A DNA stretch of 6,762 nucleotides from Pseudomonadota bacterium (GCA_021816505.1 JAKAXS010000157.1:1-6762); one strand, 5' to 3'; positions 1 to 5,979 are shown, counted from the stretch's first letter. Notes: generated by a model from the letters alone, not told the origin. Made by a program: numbers and translations.

Positions 1-1229
1 CCGATCTGGTGCCGTTCGTCCAGGAAACGGCCAAACGGCTGAAACTCGAGAACGCCAAGTCCAGCGCCTATGTCTTCAAGACGATCTACACGGGGCACGG
101 CGGAAAACTATCGCTTGCGCGCGTGCTGACAGGCGAAATCGCGGATGGCGCGACGCTGACGAGTTCTTCGGGCTCGGAAGATCGGGCAGCCGGCATCATG
201 ACGATGAAGGGCGAGGAAGCGGTGAAGCGCGGAGCCGCCAAGGCGGGCGACACGGTTGCTTTCGGGCGGCTGGAAAGCATCAAGACCGGCGAGACCGTAA
301 CGGCGGACAAGGGCGGCATCGTCGCCGTGAAGCGCACTGCGCCGTCGATACCGGTCTTCGGCGTCGGCATCGGGCTGAAGGACCGCAAAGACGAGGTGAA
401 GCTGTCGGCCGCGCTTGCCAAGCTGATGGAGGAAGACCCCTCGCTCGAGCTGGAGCACAACCAGGATACGCATCAGATCCTGCTCAAGGGGCAGGGCGAG
501 ATGCACCTGCGCGTCGCGTTCGAGCGCCTAGCGCGCAAGTTCGGCGTTACGGTGGAGCGGCAGCGTCAGCGCGTGCCCTACAAGGAGACGATCCGCAAGG
601 GCGTGGAAGTGCGCGGCCGGCACAAGAAGCAATCCGGTGGGCACGGCCAGTTCGGCGATGTCGTGATCGACATTCAGCCGGCAGGCCGCGGTGAGGGCTT
701 CAGTTTCGCCGAGAAGGTAACGGGCGGCGCGGTGCCCAAGCAGTTCTTCCCGTCGGTCGAGAACGGCGTGAAGGACTATCTCCAGCACGGGCCATTGGGC
801 TTCCCCGTGGTGGACGTGTCGGTGACGCTGCTCGACGGCTCGTATCATACGGTCGACAGCTCGGACATGGCGTTCCGCCAGGCCGGGCGACTGGCGATGT
901 CGGATGGCATGTCGCAATGCAGCCCCGTGCTGCTGGAGCCGATCATGTCCGTCGAGATTGCCGTACCGTCCGAGGCCACGGCGCGCGTGAACGGCATCAT
1001 CTCGCAACGCCGCGGGCAGATCCTGGGCTTCGACAGCCGGGAGGGTTGGCCGGGCTGGGATGTGGTTCAGGCAAGCATGCCGGCATCCGAGATGGACGAC
1101 CTGATCGTCGAGCTGCGTTCGTTGACGTCCGGTGTCGGCACGTACACGGCGAAGTTCGATCACTTGTCGGAATTGACGGGCCGGCTGGCCGATCAGGTGC
1201 TGGCCGCGCATGCGCAGGCGGCGGAATAG
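1..1229 (+). CDS. EF-G-like translational GTPase (EF-G2 type), 5'-truncated by the window edge
   Basis: The reading frame is open from the left edge (Asp-Leu-Val-Pro-Phe) to the TAG at 1227-1229, so this is the C-terminal part, about 408 residues; the GTP-binding domain lies outside. Counting from the Val codon at 9, domain II covers about 15-105 (FKTIYTGHGGKLSLARVLTG), domain III about 112-187 (EEDPSLELEHNQDTHQILLKG, GQGEMHL), domain IV about 190-305 (QSGGHGQFGDV at 208-218) and domain V about 308-390 (LEPIMSVEIAVP). This order is that of EF-G, which drives tRNA-mRNA translocation, or ribosome recycling, in the cytoplasm. Domain IV diverges from housekeeping FusA: the decoding-site loop reads SYHTVDSSDMAF (278-289) where FusA usually has SYHDVDS. 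This, and the lack of str-operon genes nearby, point to the EF-G-like paralogue family rather than fusA itself. The GTG at 9 is an internal valine. Family call sure; exact role of the paralogue unknown. Confidence 0.9.
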   Translation, partial: DLVPFVQETAKRLKLENAKSSAYVFKTIYTGHGGKLSLARVLTGEIADGATLTSSSGSEDRAAGIMTMKGEEAVKRGAAKAGDTVAFGRLESIKTGETVTADKGGIVAVKRTAPSIPVFGVGIGLKDRKDEVKLSAALAKLMEEDPSLELEHNQDTHQILLKGQGEMHLRVAFERLARKFGVTVERQRQRVPYKETIRKGVEVRGRHKKQSGGHGQFGDVVIDIQPAGRGEGFSFAEKVTGGAVPKQFFPSVENGVKDYLQHGPLGFPVVDVSVTLLDGSYHTVDSSDMAFRQAGRLAMSDGMSQCSPVLLEPIMSVEIAVPSEATARVNGIISQRRGQILGFDSREGWPGWDVVQASMPASEMDDLIVELRSLTSGVGTYTAKFDHLSELTGRLADQVLAAHAQAAE

Positions 1230-1236
1230 CGATCCG

Positions 1237-1268
1237 GTGTGCCGGGCGGATTTGACCGTCCGGCACAC
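1237..1268. terminator. Stem-loop between convergent genes, probable two-way terminator
   Basis: The arms GTGTGCCGGGCGG (1237-1249) and CCGTCCGGCACAC (1256-1268) pair over 13 bp with one G-U wobble, around the loop ATTTGA. The hairpin starts 7 bases after the EF-G-like stop codon and ends 15 bases before the msrB stop codon, exactly between two converging genes. There is no clean T-tract on either side, so termination in both directions is inferred from position and stem strength. Confidence 0.6.
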
Positions 1269-1283
1269 TCTTCGCGTGCGCCT

Positions 1284-1760
1284 TCAGTGTGCCTTCGGCA
1301 CGAACTTCAGCGACACACCGTTGATGCAGTAGCGCAGGCCGGTCGGCTTCGGGCCGTCCTCGAAGACGTGGCCGAGGTGGCCGCCGCAGCGCCGGCAATG
1401 CACTTCCGTGCGCGGCAGCACGAGGTGGTAGTCGGTCGTGGTGGCGACGGCGTCGTCGACCGGCTGGTAAAAGCTCGGCCAGCCCGTGCCGCTGTCGAAC
1501 TTGGTTTCCGAGGCAAAGAGCTGCAGGTCGCACCCGGCGCACTGATAGGTGCCGGGATCGTAGGTCTTGTCGAGCGGGCTGGAGCGCGGACGCTCGGTCG
1601 CGTGCTTGCGCAGCACGTTGAACTGTTCGGGCGAAAGCTGGGAGCGCCACTCGGCGTCCGTCTTTTCGATCTCGAACTTCGCGGCACGCGCGGAGCCGGT
1701 GAGAAGACCGGCAAAGGCCGCACCAACGCCGGTGAAGCCAAACTGGCGGCGGGTGAACAT
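1284..1760 (-). CDS. msrB: Peptide-methionine (R)-S-oxide reductase MsrB with Tat signal peptide
   Basis: MsrB reduces the R epimer of methionine sulfoxide in oxidised proteins. The 158-residue product begins with a twin-arginine signal (TRRQFGFTG at 3-11, hydrophobic stretch to about 21, cleavage motif SARA-A near 26), so it should act in the periplasm. The catalytic domain follows: Zn-binding pairs C74/C77 and C122/C125 (CAGC, CRRC-GGHLGHVF), the GxGWPSF motif at 91-97 and the catalytic Cys145 in RYCING. These five are the only cysteines. Many MsrBs have GCGWPSF with a resolving Cys; here it is GTGWPSF, so this is a one-Cys type. The start at 1760 is chosen because GGAGG lies 7 bases before it and the twin-arginine motif follows at once. 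An ATG two codons upstream is too close to that site, and an extension to 1868 adds residues unlike the family. sfsA lies 113 bases upstream on the same strand. Confidence 0.93.
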   Translation of the reverse strand: MFTRRQFGFTGVGAAFAGLLTGSARAAKFEIEKTDAEWRSQLSPEQFNVLRKHATERPRSSPLDKTYDPGTYQCAGCDLQLFASETKFDSGTGWPSFYQPVDDAVATTTDYHLVLPRTEVHCRRCGGHLGHVFEDGPKPTGLRYCINGVSLKFVPKAH

Positions 1761-1767
1761 GGGCATT

Positions 1768-1772
1768 CCTCC
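1768..1772 (-). promoter_or_regulatory. Ribosome binding site that fixes the msrB start
   Basis: On the minus strand GGAGG stands 7 bases before the ATG at 1760-1758. It is only 1 base from an in-frame ATG at 1766-1764, so the inner ATG is the better start, which places the Tat twin-arginine motif at the very N-terminus. Confidence 0.7.
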
Positions 1773-1821
1773 AGACCCAACCGGCTTTCTGCTCACGGCC
1801 GCGCTGTGCGTGGCCGGGCTG

Positions 1822-1866
1822 GGATCGTTAATGAATGCTTTATACGAAGAAACCGCCCGGCGGACC
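1822..1866 (-). promoter_or_regulatory. AT-rich patch between sfsA and msrB: weak terminator-like hairpin and possible msrB promoter
   Basis: Read on the minus strand just after the sfsA stop, a short GC hairpin (CCGC-CGG-GCGG) is followed by TTTCTT, which resembles a minimal intrinsic terminator. Right after it comes TATAAAG, a good -10 hexamer, in an unusually AT-rich patch for this window. No convincing -35 hexamer is found 16-18 bases further upstream. If both readings hold, msrB has its own promoter and is not transcribed only with sfsA. Confidence 0.3.
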
Positions 1867-1873
1867 ACGCGCG

Positions 1874-2587
1874 TTATGACGCGATCGGAAGGCTGCGCCC
1901 GATGGCGATTTCGGACGGGCTGAGCCGGCAGGAATAGGCCAGCGCTTCGACGCCCGCGTTCTTCGCCGCGACGAAGGCCTTGGCATAGGCGGGATCGAGA
2001 TCGGCTGCGAACGCGAAGCGCTCCGCGTCGTTACGCTGAACGAGGTACACCATCACGGCGCGGTGGCCCTGGCGGACCATTTCGCTGAGCTCGCCGAGGT
2101 GCTTTACGCCACGTTCGGTCTTGCAGTCGGGGAACTCGGCGAGGCCGGGCGTTCGCGAGAGGTGGACATTCTTGATCTCGACGTAGCAGCGGCCACGCAC
2201 CGGATCCTCCAGCAGAATGTCGATGCGGCTGGCGACGCCGTACTTCACCTCGCGGCGCAGGGTAGCGTAGCCGGCGAGTTCCGGAACATCACCTGCGGCG
2301 ATCGCCTCGGCGACGATCTTGTTGGGCAGCCCCGTATCGATGCCGACGAGGCTTGGCCCTTGGCCGAGATCGTCTTCGACGAGGTGCCACGTGTGGGCAT
2401 ACTTGCGGGTGGCCGAGGCCGTCTCCGAGAGCCAGACGGTTGATCCGGGCGCCGTCAAGCCGAGCATCGAGCCGGTGTTGGGGCACGAGGCGGTAATCGC
2501 GGTGCCGTCATCGAGTATGACGTCGGCCAGGAACCGCTTGTATCGCTGAACGAGGCGGCCGCGTTTCAGGGGGGTCGGAAACTTCAT
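1874..2587 (-). CDS. sfsA: SfsA family protein (sugar fermentation stimulation protein A)
   Basis: The 237-residue product matches the SfsA family along its whole length, close to the usual size of about 230-240. Typical segments are the N-terminal KRGRLVQRYKRFLADV (8-23), CPNTGSMLGL (35-44), GIDTGLPNKIVAEAI (82-96), RIDILLEDP (121-129), CYVEIKNVHL (134-143) and FPDCKTERGVKHLGEL (152-167). Asp123 with Glu137-x-Lys139 fits the PD-(D/E)XK nuclease-like core to which the family is assigned. SfsA was named for an effect of the E. coli gene on maltose metabolism and was reported to bind DNA; its biochemical role remains unclear. The start at 2587 gives the conserved MKFPTPLKRGRLVQRY N-terminus. 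The frame stays open to 2968, but the added residues are not SfsA-like and overlap the divergent gene. No strong Shine-Dalgarno precedes the ATG (only AAGAAG). Family call sure, function uncertain. Confidence 0.93.
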   Translation of the reverse strand: MKFPTPLKRGRLVQRYKRFLADVILDDGTAITASCPNTGSMLGLTAPGSTVWLSETASATRKYAHTWHLVEDDLGQGPSLVGIDTGLPNKIVAEAIAAGDVPELAGYATLRREVKYGVASRIDILLEDPVRGRCYVEIKNVHLSRTPGLAEFPDCKTERGVKHLGELSEMVRQGHRAVMVYLVQRNDAERFAFAADLDPAYAKAFVAAKNAGVEALAYSCRLSPSEIAIGRSLPIAS

Positions 2588-2693
2588 GCGGCTTCTTAGC
2601 GGCTGTCGCTGGAGCCGGGCTACTGGATTCTGCACTGCGGGAGTGATGGATATGAGCGGTCTGCCGTTGTAAGACGGAGCCGCATTCTCAGCT
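2588..2693. other. Divergent intergenic region between sfsA and the cinA-like gene
   Basis: These 106 bases lie between two divergent starts and must contain or border both promoters. I find no convincing -35/-10 pair. An eight-codon frame starting with ATG at 2646 and ending with TAA at 2670-2672 is in phase with the cinA-like gene. The stop shows that the downstream gene cannot start there; it could be a tiny leader peptide but nothing else supports that. Confidence 0.35.
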
Positions 2694-3443
2694 GTGCGAG
2701 GCTTCGTGGCGCAGGACGACTCCATCATTACGGCGGCGCTGCTCGTCATCGGCGACGAGATCCTTTCAGGGCGCACCAAAGACAAGAACATCGGCACCAT
2801 CGCCGAGCATCTGACGGCGATCGGCATTCGCCTGCGCGAGGTGCGCGTGGTTGCGGACGTCGAGGACGAGATCGTCGCCGCGGTGAACGAGCTGCGCGCG
2901 CGTTCCACATATCTCTTCACCACCGGCGGCATCGGGCCGACGCACGACGACATCACGGCGGATGCCATCGCGAAAGCGTTCGGGGTCTCGATCGACGTCG
3001 ATCCGCGCGCGCTGGCGCTGCTGCAGCCGCACTACGAAAAGCGTGGCATGACACTGACGCCCCCGCGGCTGCGAATGGCGCGCATTCCGGATGGTGCCGA
3101 ACTGATCGCCAATTCCGTCTCGATCGCACCCGGCTTCATGATCGGCAACGTCATCGTGATGGCGGGCGTGCCGCTGGTGATGCAGGCGATGCTGACTGCC
3201 GTGACAGCGCGATTGAAGACCGGCCGCAAAATGCATTCGATGAGCCTGGGTGTCGACCGTCCGGAGGGTGATATCGCCGAAACATTCTCCGCACATCAGG
3301 CCGCATTTCCGAACGTGAGCATGGGAAGCTACCCCTCGTTCGGCGACGGCCGCTTCCGCACGGAGCTCGTTTTGCGCTCGACGGACGAAATTGAACTTCA
3401 GACAGCATTTGAGCAGCTGAAGCTAAAACTCTCGCAACTCTGA
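2694..3443 (+). CDS. CinA-like molybdopterin-binding domain protein (MoCF family), no amidase domain
   Basis: The 249-residue product is a stand-alone CinA N-terminal (COG1058-type) domain with the MoaB/MogA fold. Visible signatures are VIGDEILSGRTKDKN (18-32), TTGGIGPTHDDITADAIAKA (76-95) and GFMIGNVIVMAGVPLVMQAM (147-166), which form the molybdopterin/nucleotide-binding pocket in this family. In longer CinA proteins this domain is linked to nicotinamide-nucleotide or ADP-ribose pyrophosphatase activity and is followed by a C-terminal PncC deamidase domain; here the protein ends after the shorter linker domain, so any deamidase must be a separate gene elsewhere. It is a cytoplasmic protein; the true substrate cannot be told from sequence. 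Two GTG starts are possible, 2694 and 2706; neither has an ideal ribosome site (GGAG at 2675-2678 is far from 2694; GAGG at 2698-2701 is 4 bases from 2706). An in-frame TAA at 2670-2672 excludes any earlier start. Confidence 0.88.
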   Translation: MRGFVAQDDSIITAALLVIGDEILSGRTKDKNIGTIAEHLTAIGIRLREVRVVADVEDEIVAAVNELRARSTYLFTTGGIGPTHDDITADAIAKAFGVSIDVDPRALALLQPHYEKRGMTLTPPRLRMARIPDGAELIANSVSIAPGFMIGNVIVMAGVPLVMQAMLTAVTARLKTGRKMHSMSLGVDRPEGDIAETFSAHQAAFPNVSMGSYPSFGDGRFRTELVLRSTDEIELQTAFEQLKLKLSQL

Positions 3444-3612
3444 CTCTTCTGTTGCTGCGGCAATTCGCCGGGTCGGAATGCCACTTTCTACGGCTATCGG
3501 GTGCGTTGTGCGCTCAAACGTGGGCCTCGTCATTCGCAGATCTCGCGATCTGAAAAACGGATGACGGGAGACAACCACGGGCGCATCGCGAAAACAAAAA
3601 GTGGAGCACCCG
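3444..3612. other. Leader region of the RlpA-like gene with a small inverted repeat
   Basis: This 169-base gap holds no credible gene. At 3537-3552 the arms CAGATC and GATCTG flank the loop TCGC and are followed by GAAAAA. The hairpin could fold in the 5' untranslated RNA or be an operator half-site pair. A TTGTGC/GTCATT pair with 17-base spacing at 3506-3534 is too poor to call a promoter. No clear terminator follows the cinA-like gene. Confidence 0.3.
3603..3606 (+). promoter_or_regulatory. Ribosome binding site that decides the RlpA-like start
   Basis: GGAG is followed after 6 bases (CACCCG) by the ATG at 3613. The in-frame GTG at 3601 overlaps this site and has nothing like a Shine-Dalgarno before it, so the ATG at 3613 is preferred. 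Confidence 0.55.
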
Positions 3613-4836
3613 ATGATCATGGCTGGGGGCTCGGACGTCCGCGTGAAAACGCGGCGGGCCGAGCATTGCTTGACGTTGTCTCTCGTCGCGTTGGTGAGTA
3701 CCGGCTTCGCCGGATTGGCATCGCTATCGTTTCCGACTTCCGCCGAAGCCAAAACACCTGGCTCGACCTATTGCTACTACGGCACCTGCCACCGGGTGAA
3801 AACGATCTCCGAAACGAGCAGCCTGGTGGGCAGCCGGGAGCTGGTTCAAGCGTCGTTCTACGACGACTGCAAGAACGACACGCTCAATCCGTGCGGGTTG
3901 ACGTCGTCCGGTGAAGTGTTCCGGCCCGGCGCGCCGGACAATGCCGCAAGCCCGATCTATCCCGACGGCACGACGCTGCTGGTCTGGTCGCCTCAGTCGA
4001 AAACGGCCGCGGTGCTGCGCGTCAACAACGCCGGGCCCTACTGGGGCGGGCGTACGCTCGACGTCTCGCGCGCCGCTGCCGAAGCGCTGGGGTTCAAGCC
4101 AGTCGGCGTGGCGCAGTTGAAGGTTCACGTGCTCGATGCGCCGACGGCCGCCGAGGCCACGTATCGCCGCCATCGCCGCTACAACGCCGTGCCCGGCCCG
4201 ATGGGTCAGTACAACAGCATGGACGAGGCGCTGCTGAGTCTCGCCGTGATGCGCGCGTTCGACGAGATGCCGACGACGCTGCTGACGCATGTGGGCGACG
4301 CAAGCACCGCGCTGACGGCAAACATCGCTCAGGACGAGCTTGCCATCGAGGTGCCCGAGGTCGTCGTCGCCGCGATCGCGAAGGCGCCGGCTAAGCCCGT
4401 GATGAAGACCGTCCAGAAGCGCCTCGATGCCAAGGCCAAGCGCATCGCTTCGAAGCGCAAGGCGCACTTGGCGCGCAAAAACGGCGCGCGCCGTTCCACC
4501 GTCGCATCGCGGCGGCAGGCGCGCGGCGCCCGTTACGCGCAATCGCGCAGCCCCCGTTATGCGCAGTCGCGCAAGGCCGGCGCGGGGCGCGTTGTGGCTC
4601 AGCGTAAGAGCATCCAGTCGCGTAGCCGCGTCGTGCGGCGCCAGCTGCGCGGCGTGCGTCCGATCGTGACGCGGTCGCGCGCGCATCGCCGTGTGGCCGA
4701 AGCCCTGATGGATCGCATGACGCCGCTCGGTCTCCAGCCACGGCAGCGGTTGCTGCGCGATCTGCCGAACGCAGACCGCACGCGCGAGGAAAAACTGATC
4801 CTCACGCCGGTCAACGGGCCCGTGCAGGTGGTCTAG
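3613..4836 (+). CDS. Exported RlpA-like double-psi beta-barrel protein with long basic C-terminal tail
   Basis: The 407-residue product (start at 3613; GTG 3601 and ATG 3619 are alternatives) has a signal peptide: basic start to residue 18, hydrophobic 20-38, cleavage motif SAEA-K at 46. No lipobox is seen, so it is not a lipoprotein like typical RlpA. Residues about 78-175 form an RlpA-like double-psi beta-barrel: ASFYDD (80-85), LTSSGEVFRPG (96-106), VLRVNNAGPYWGGRTLDVSRAAAEALGF (134-161), GVAQLKVHVLD (165-175). RlpA cleaves peptidoglycan glycan strands stripped of stem peptides. Here the Asp of RxNDRGPF is Asn139 and the His of TAAHxxLP is Ser113, while Glu101 remains, so lytic transglycosylase activity is doubtful. 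Four mature cysteines (54, 59, 86, 94) could form two disulfides. Residues about 258-365 are strongly Lys/Arg-rich and contain RYAQSR twice; this tail could bind an anionic envelope polymer (inference). The family looks conserved in Hyphomicrobiales, from memory. Confidence 0.85.
   Translation: MIMAGGSDVRVKTRRAEHCLTLSLVALVSTGFAGLASLSFPTSAEAKTPGSTYCYYGTCHRVKTISETSSLVGSRELVQASFYDDCKNDTLNPCGLTSSGEVFRPGAPDNAASPIYPDGTTLLVWSPQSKTAAVLRVNNAGPYWGGRTLDVSRAAAEALGFKPVGVAQLKVHVLDAPTAAEATYRRHRRYNAVPGPMGQYNSMDEALLSLAVMRAFDEMPTTLLTHVGDASTALTANIAQDELAIEVPEVVVAAIAKAPAKPVMKTVQKRLDAKAKRIASKRKAHLARKNGARRSTVASRRQARGARYAQSRSPRYAQSRKAGAGRVVAQRKSIQSRSRVVRRQLRGVRPIVTRSRAHRRVAEALMDRMTPLGLQPRQRLLRDLPNADRTREEKLILTPVNGPVQVV
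4531..4572 (+). repeat. Short in-gene tandem repeat encoding RYAQSR twice
   Basis: Two 18-base copies (4531-4548 and 4555-4572, period 24) each encode RYAQSR in the basic tail. They differ only at third codon positions (TAC/TAT and CAA/CAG), so the protein sequence was kept while the DNA drifted. Confidence 0.7.
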
Positions 4837-4854
4837 AGCGACTTCACAAACTTG

Positions 4855-4879
4855 CGGTGCGGGCCTCGTGCCCGCGCCG
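4855..4879. terminator. Stem-loop between convergent genes, probable two-way terminator
   Basis: CGGTGCGGGC (4855-4864) pairs with GCCCGCGCCG (4870-4879) over 10 bp with one T-G wobble, around the loop CTCGT. It sits in the 44-base gap between the RlpA-like stop and the stop of the minus-strand gene at 4881. There is no T-tract, so the terminator call rests on position and stem strength. Confidence 0.55.
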
Positions 4880-4880
4880 T

Positions 4881-5681
4881 TCAGGACGCCGCGGCGGCGG
4901 TCTCGTCCTTGGCGCGCTCTTGCTCTTCCAGTTCGGCGAGCGCCGCGGTGAGCGAGCGATAGCCTTTGCGCGGCGGCGTCGCAGCGCGCGCGGCATCCGC
5001 AGCCTCTGACTTCTCGGGCTGAGGCGCTGCCGTCATTTCATTCTCAGTCACTTTCGTCCTCTCCTGATCCCCGGCGTTGGCCGATCGATTCCACTGGTCG
5101 GTGTAGATGTCGTGGTGCAACTCCATCGTGTCGAGGAACTGCGCGACGAGATCCATCAGGGCGCCGAGGGGCAGGCGTCGCGCCACCGGGAACGTATCGG
5201 TGATGCGCAGATGGGCATTGTCTTCCGGGGCTGCGGCGTCCGGCGCGAGCAGCGCGCGGGCGCGAAGGTAGGCGAGAATGGCATCGCCGGTGTTGAAGTC
5301 CGACGCCGTTGCGTCGCCCAGTTCAGGCAGAGCGTCGGTGATCAGCGCGGTTCCGTTGAGAAACAGGCGCGCCATCAGCTTCAGGCGTGCGTCGGCACGC
5401 ATCAGTTCTTCGGCGCGCTCGCGTGACTTCAAGAGCCGCGCGATCATCGTCATTTCGAGCGATCGCAGCTCCTCCACGCCGTCGCGGAGGCTGTCCAGGT
5501 CTCGAACGGTATCTTCCTGCGGCCCGGCGGCGTTCGACACCCAGGTGATGTCGACCTTCAGCATGTCTTCGCCGGCTGCGAGAACGGCATCGAGGTGATC
5601 GGCCAGGAAATACACGCTTGGCGGCGCGGACGGCCGTGCCCACAGGCAGAGCGGAAGAGTATCGAGCGGCTCCGACGACAA
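4881..5681 (-). CDS. Conserved-looking hypothetical protein, Ala/Glu-rich C-terminus, probable TTG start
   Basis: I do not recognise the family. High G+C at third codon positions and a regular amino-acid pattern support real coding over about 266 residues. There is no signal peptide or membrane segment, so it is probably cytoplasmic. Residues about 1-50 (LPLCLWARPSAPPSVYFLADHLDAV...KVDITWVSN) look like a mixed alpha/beta start. Residues 55-145 are predicted helical and charged (DTVRDLDSLRDGVEELRSLEMTMIARLLKSRERAEELMRADARLKLMARLF). A conserved-looking helix PLGALMDLVAQFLDTMELHHDIY (171-193) follows. Residues 200-266 are low-complexity, Ala/Glu/Lys-rich and probably disordered, with a last coiled helix LAELEEQERAKDE. 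The frame is open to 5933, but the upstream part is poor in coding character and has no usable start except a far ATG. The TTG at 5681-5679 has GAGG 8 bases before it. A GTG further in (Val23) is the other option. It converges with the RlpA-like gene and diverges from the 5980 gene. Confidence 0.7.
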   Translation of the reverse strand: MSSEPLDTLPLCLWARPSAPPSVYFLADHLDAVLAAGEDMLKVDITWVSNAAGPQEDTVRDLDSLRDGVEELRSLEMTMIARLLKSRERAEELMRADARLKLMARLFLNGTALITDALPELGDATASDFNTGDAILAYLRARALLAPDAAAPEDNAHLRITDTFPVARRLPLGALMDLVAQFLDTMELHHDIYTDQWNRSANAGDQERTKVTENEMTAAPQPEKSEAADAARAATPPRKGYRSLTAALAELEEQERAKDETAAAAS

Positions 5682-5700
5682 CTTGGTAACCTCGAGTGAA

Positions 5701-5737
5701 ACACGAATCTCTATGCAGAACGATGTCCGATTCGTGT
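5701..5737. promoter_or_regulatory. Perfect 9-bp inverted repeat upstream of the minus-strand gene
   Basis: ACACGAATC (5701-5709) and GATTCGTGT (5729-5737) are exact reverse complements, 19 bases apart. The centre-to-centre distance of the arms is 28 bases, close to but not exactly an integral number of helical turns. The element begins 19 bases upstream of the proposed TTG start at 5681, where a promoter or operator for that gene would be. It could be a repressor site or an RNA hairpin in the leader; there is no direct evidence for either. Confidence 0.4.
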
Positions 5738-5965
5738 GACTGGTGCAAAGCTGACGCGATGTTTCGGCCGATCTGGCAACGCGTTGCGTCGTGCCGTGTT
5801 CAGGCGGGCACACCTTTTGCGCTGCGCTGCAACGACGATGGTGCGCGTATAGGTCTGCCGCCTCCGTCCTATTTGTGATATGATCGCTGCTCGCGCTGGC
5901 CGGACCGTGCTGTGCGCCTATTCCTCCTCGCAACGTGTGCCGCCCGGCTCAGCGCCCCGGCTCTC

Positions 5966-5973
5966 AGAGGAGA
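5966..5973 (+). promoter_or_regulatory. Strong ribosome binding site of the YflT-like gene
   Basis: AGAGGAGA is followed by a 6-base spacer (CGCGCT) and the ATG at 5980. It is the best Shine-Dalgarno in the window and fixes the start, although the frame is open further upstream. Confidence 0.8.
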
Positions 5974-5979
5974 CGCGCT

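Larger units (their letters stand above)
5682..5979. other. 298-bp divergent intergenic region
   Basis: This is the largest non-coding gap in the window, between two divergent starts. It is less GC-rich at the left, where it carries the ribosome site of the minus gene (GAGG, 5690-5693) and an inverted repeat (5701-5737). On the plus strand TATGAT at 5879-5884 could be a -10 box, with a weak TGCCGC 17 bases upstream at 5856-5861. The alphaproteobacterial general-stress EcfG pattern (GGAAC, 16-17 bases, CGTT) was looked for and not found on either strand. Frames that stay open through parts of this gap lack coding character. Confidence 0.5.

Noticed and set aside
528..1268. Long open frame antisense to the EF-G-like gene
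   Set aside because: It is the antisense shadow of conserved EF-G domains IV and V and shows no domain of its own.
1761..1868. N-terminal extension of msrB to the ATG at 1868
   Set aside because: The added 36 residues are unlike the family, place the Tat motif inside the protein, and ignore the good GGAGG site before 1760.
2588..2968. N-terminal extension of sfsA to the ATG at 2968
   Set aside because: SfsA normally starts with the segment at 2587; the extension is Ser-rich, not SfsA-like, and runs antisense through the cinA-like gene.
2694..3443. Truncated cinA that has lost its C-terminal amidase domain
   Set aside because: Stand-alone CinA N-terminal-domain proteins of about 250 residues are common in alphaproteobacteria, and the 3' end here looks intact, with no remnant of a deamidase in any frame downstream.
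3453..3464. TTGC-TGCG-GCAA hairpin after the cinA-like gene as a terminator
   Set aside because: The stem has only 4 bp and no T-tract follows.
3724..4686. Long open frame antisense to the RlpA-like gene
   Set aside because: Its composition (Arg/His/Ala-rich, no domain) is typical of the mirror frame of a GC-rich gene; the plus-strand frame has a signal peptide and a recognised fold.
5682..5933. Upstream extension of the minus-strand hypothetical gene to the ATG at 5933
   Set aside because: Coding character is lost upstream of about 5690, no Shine-Dalgarno fits, and it would occupy the divergent promoter region.
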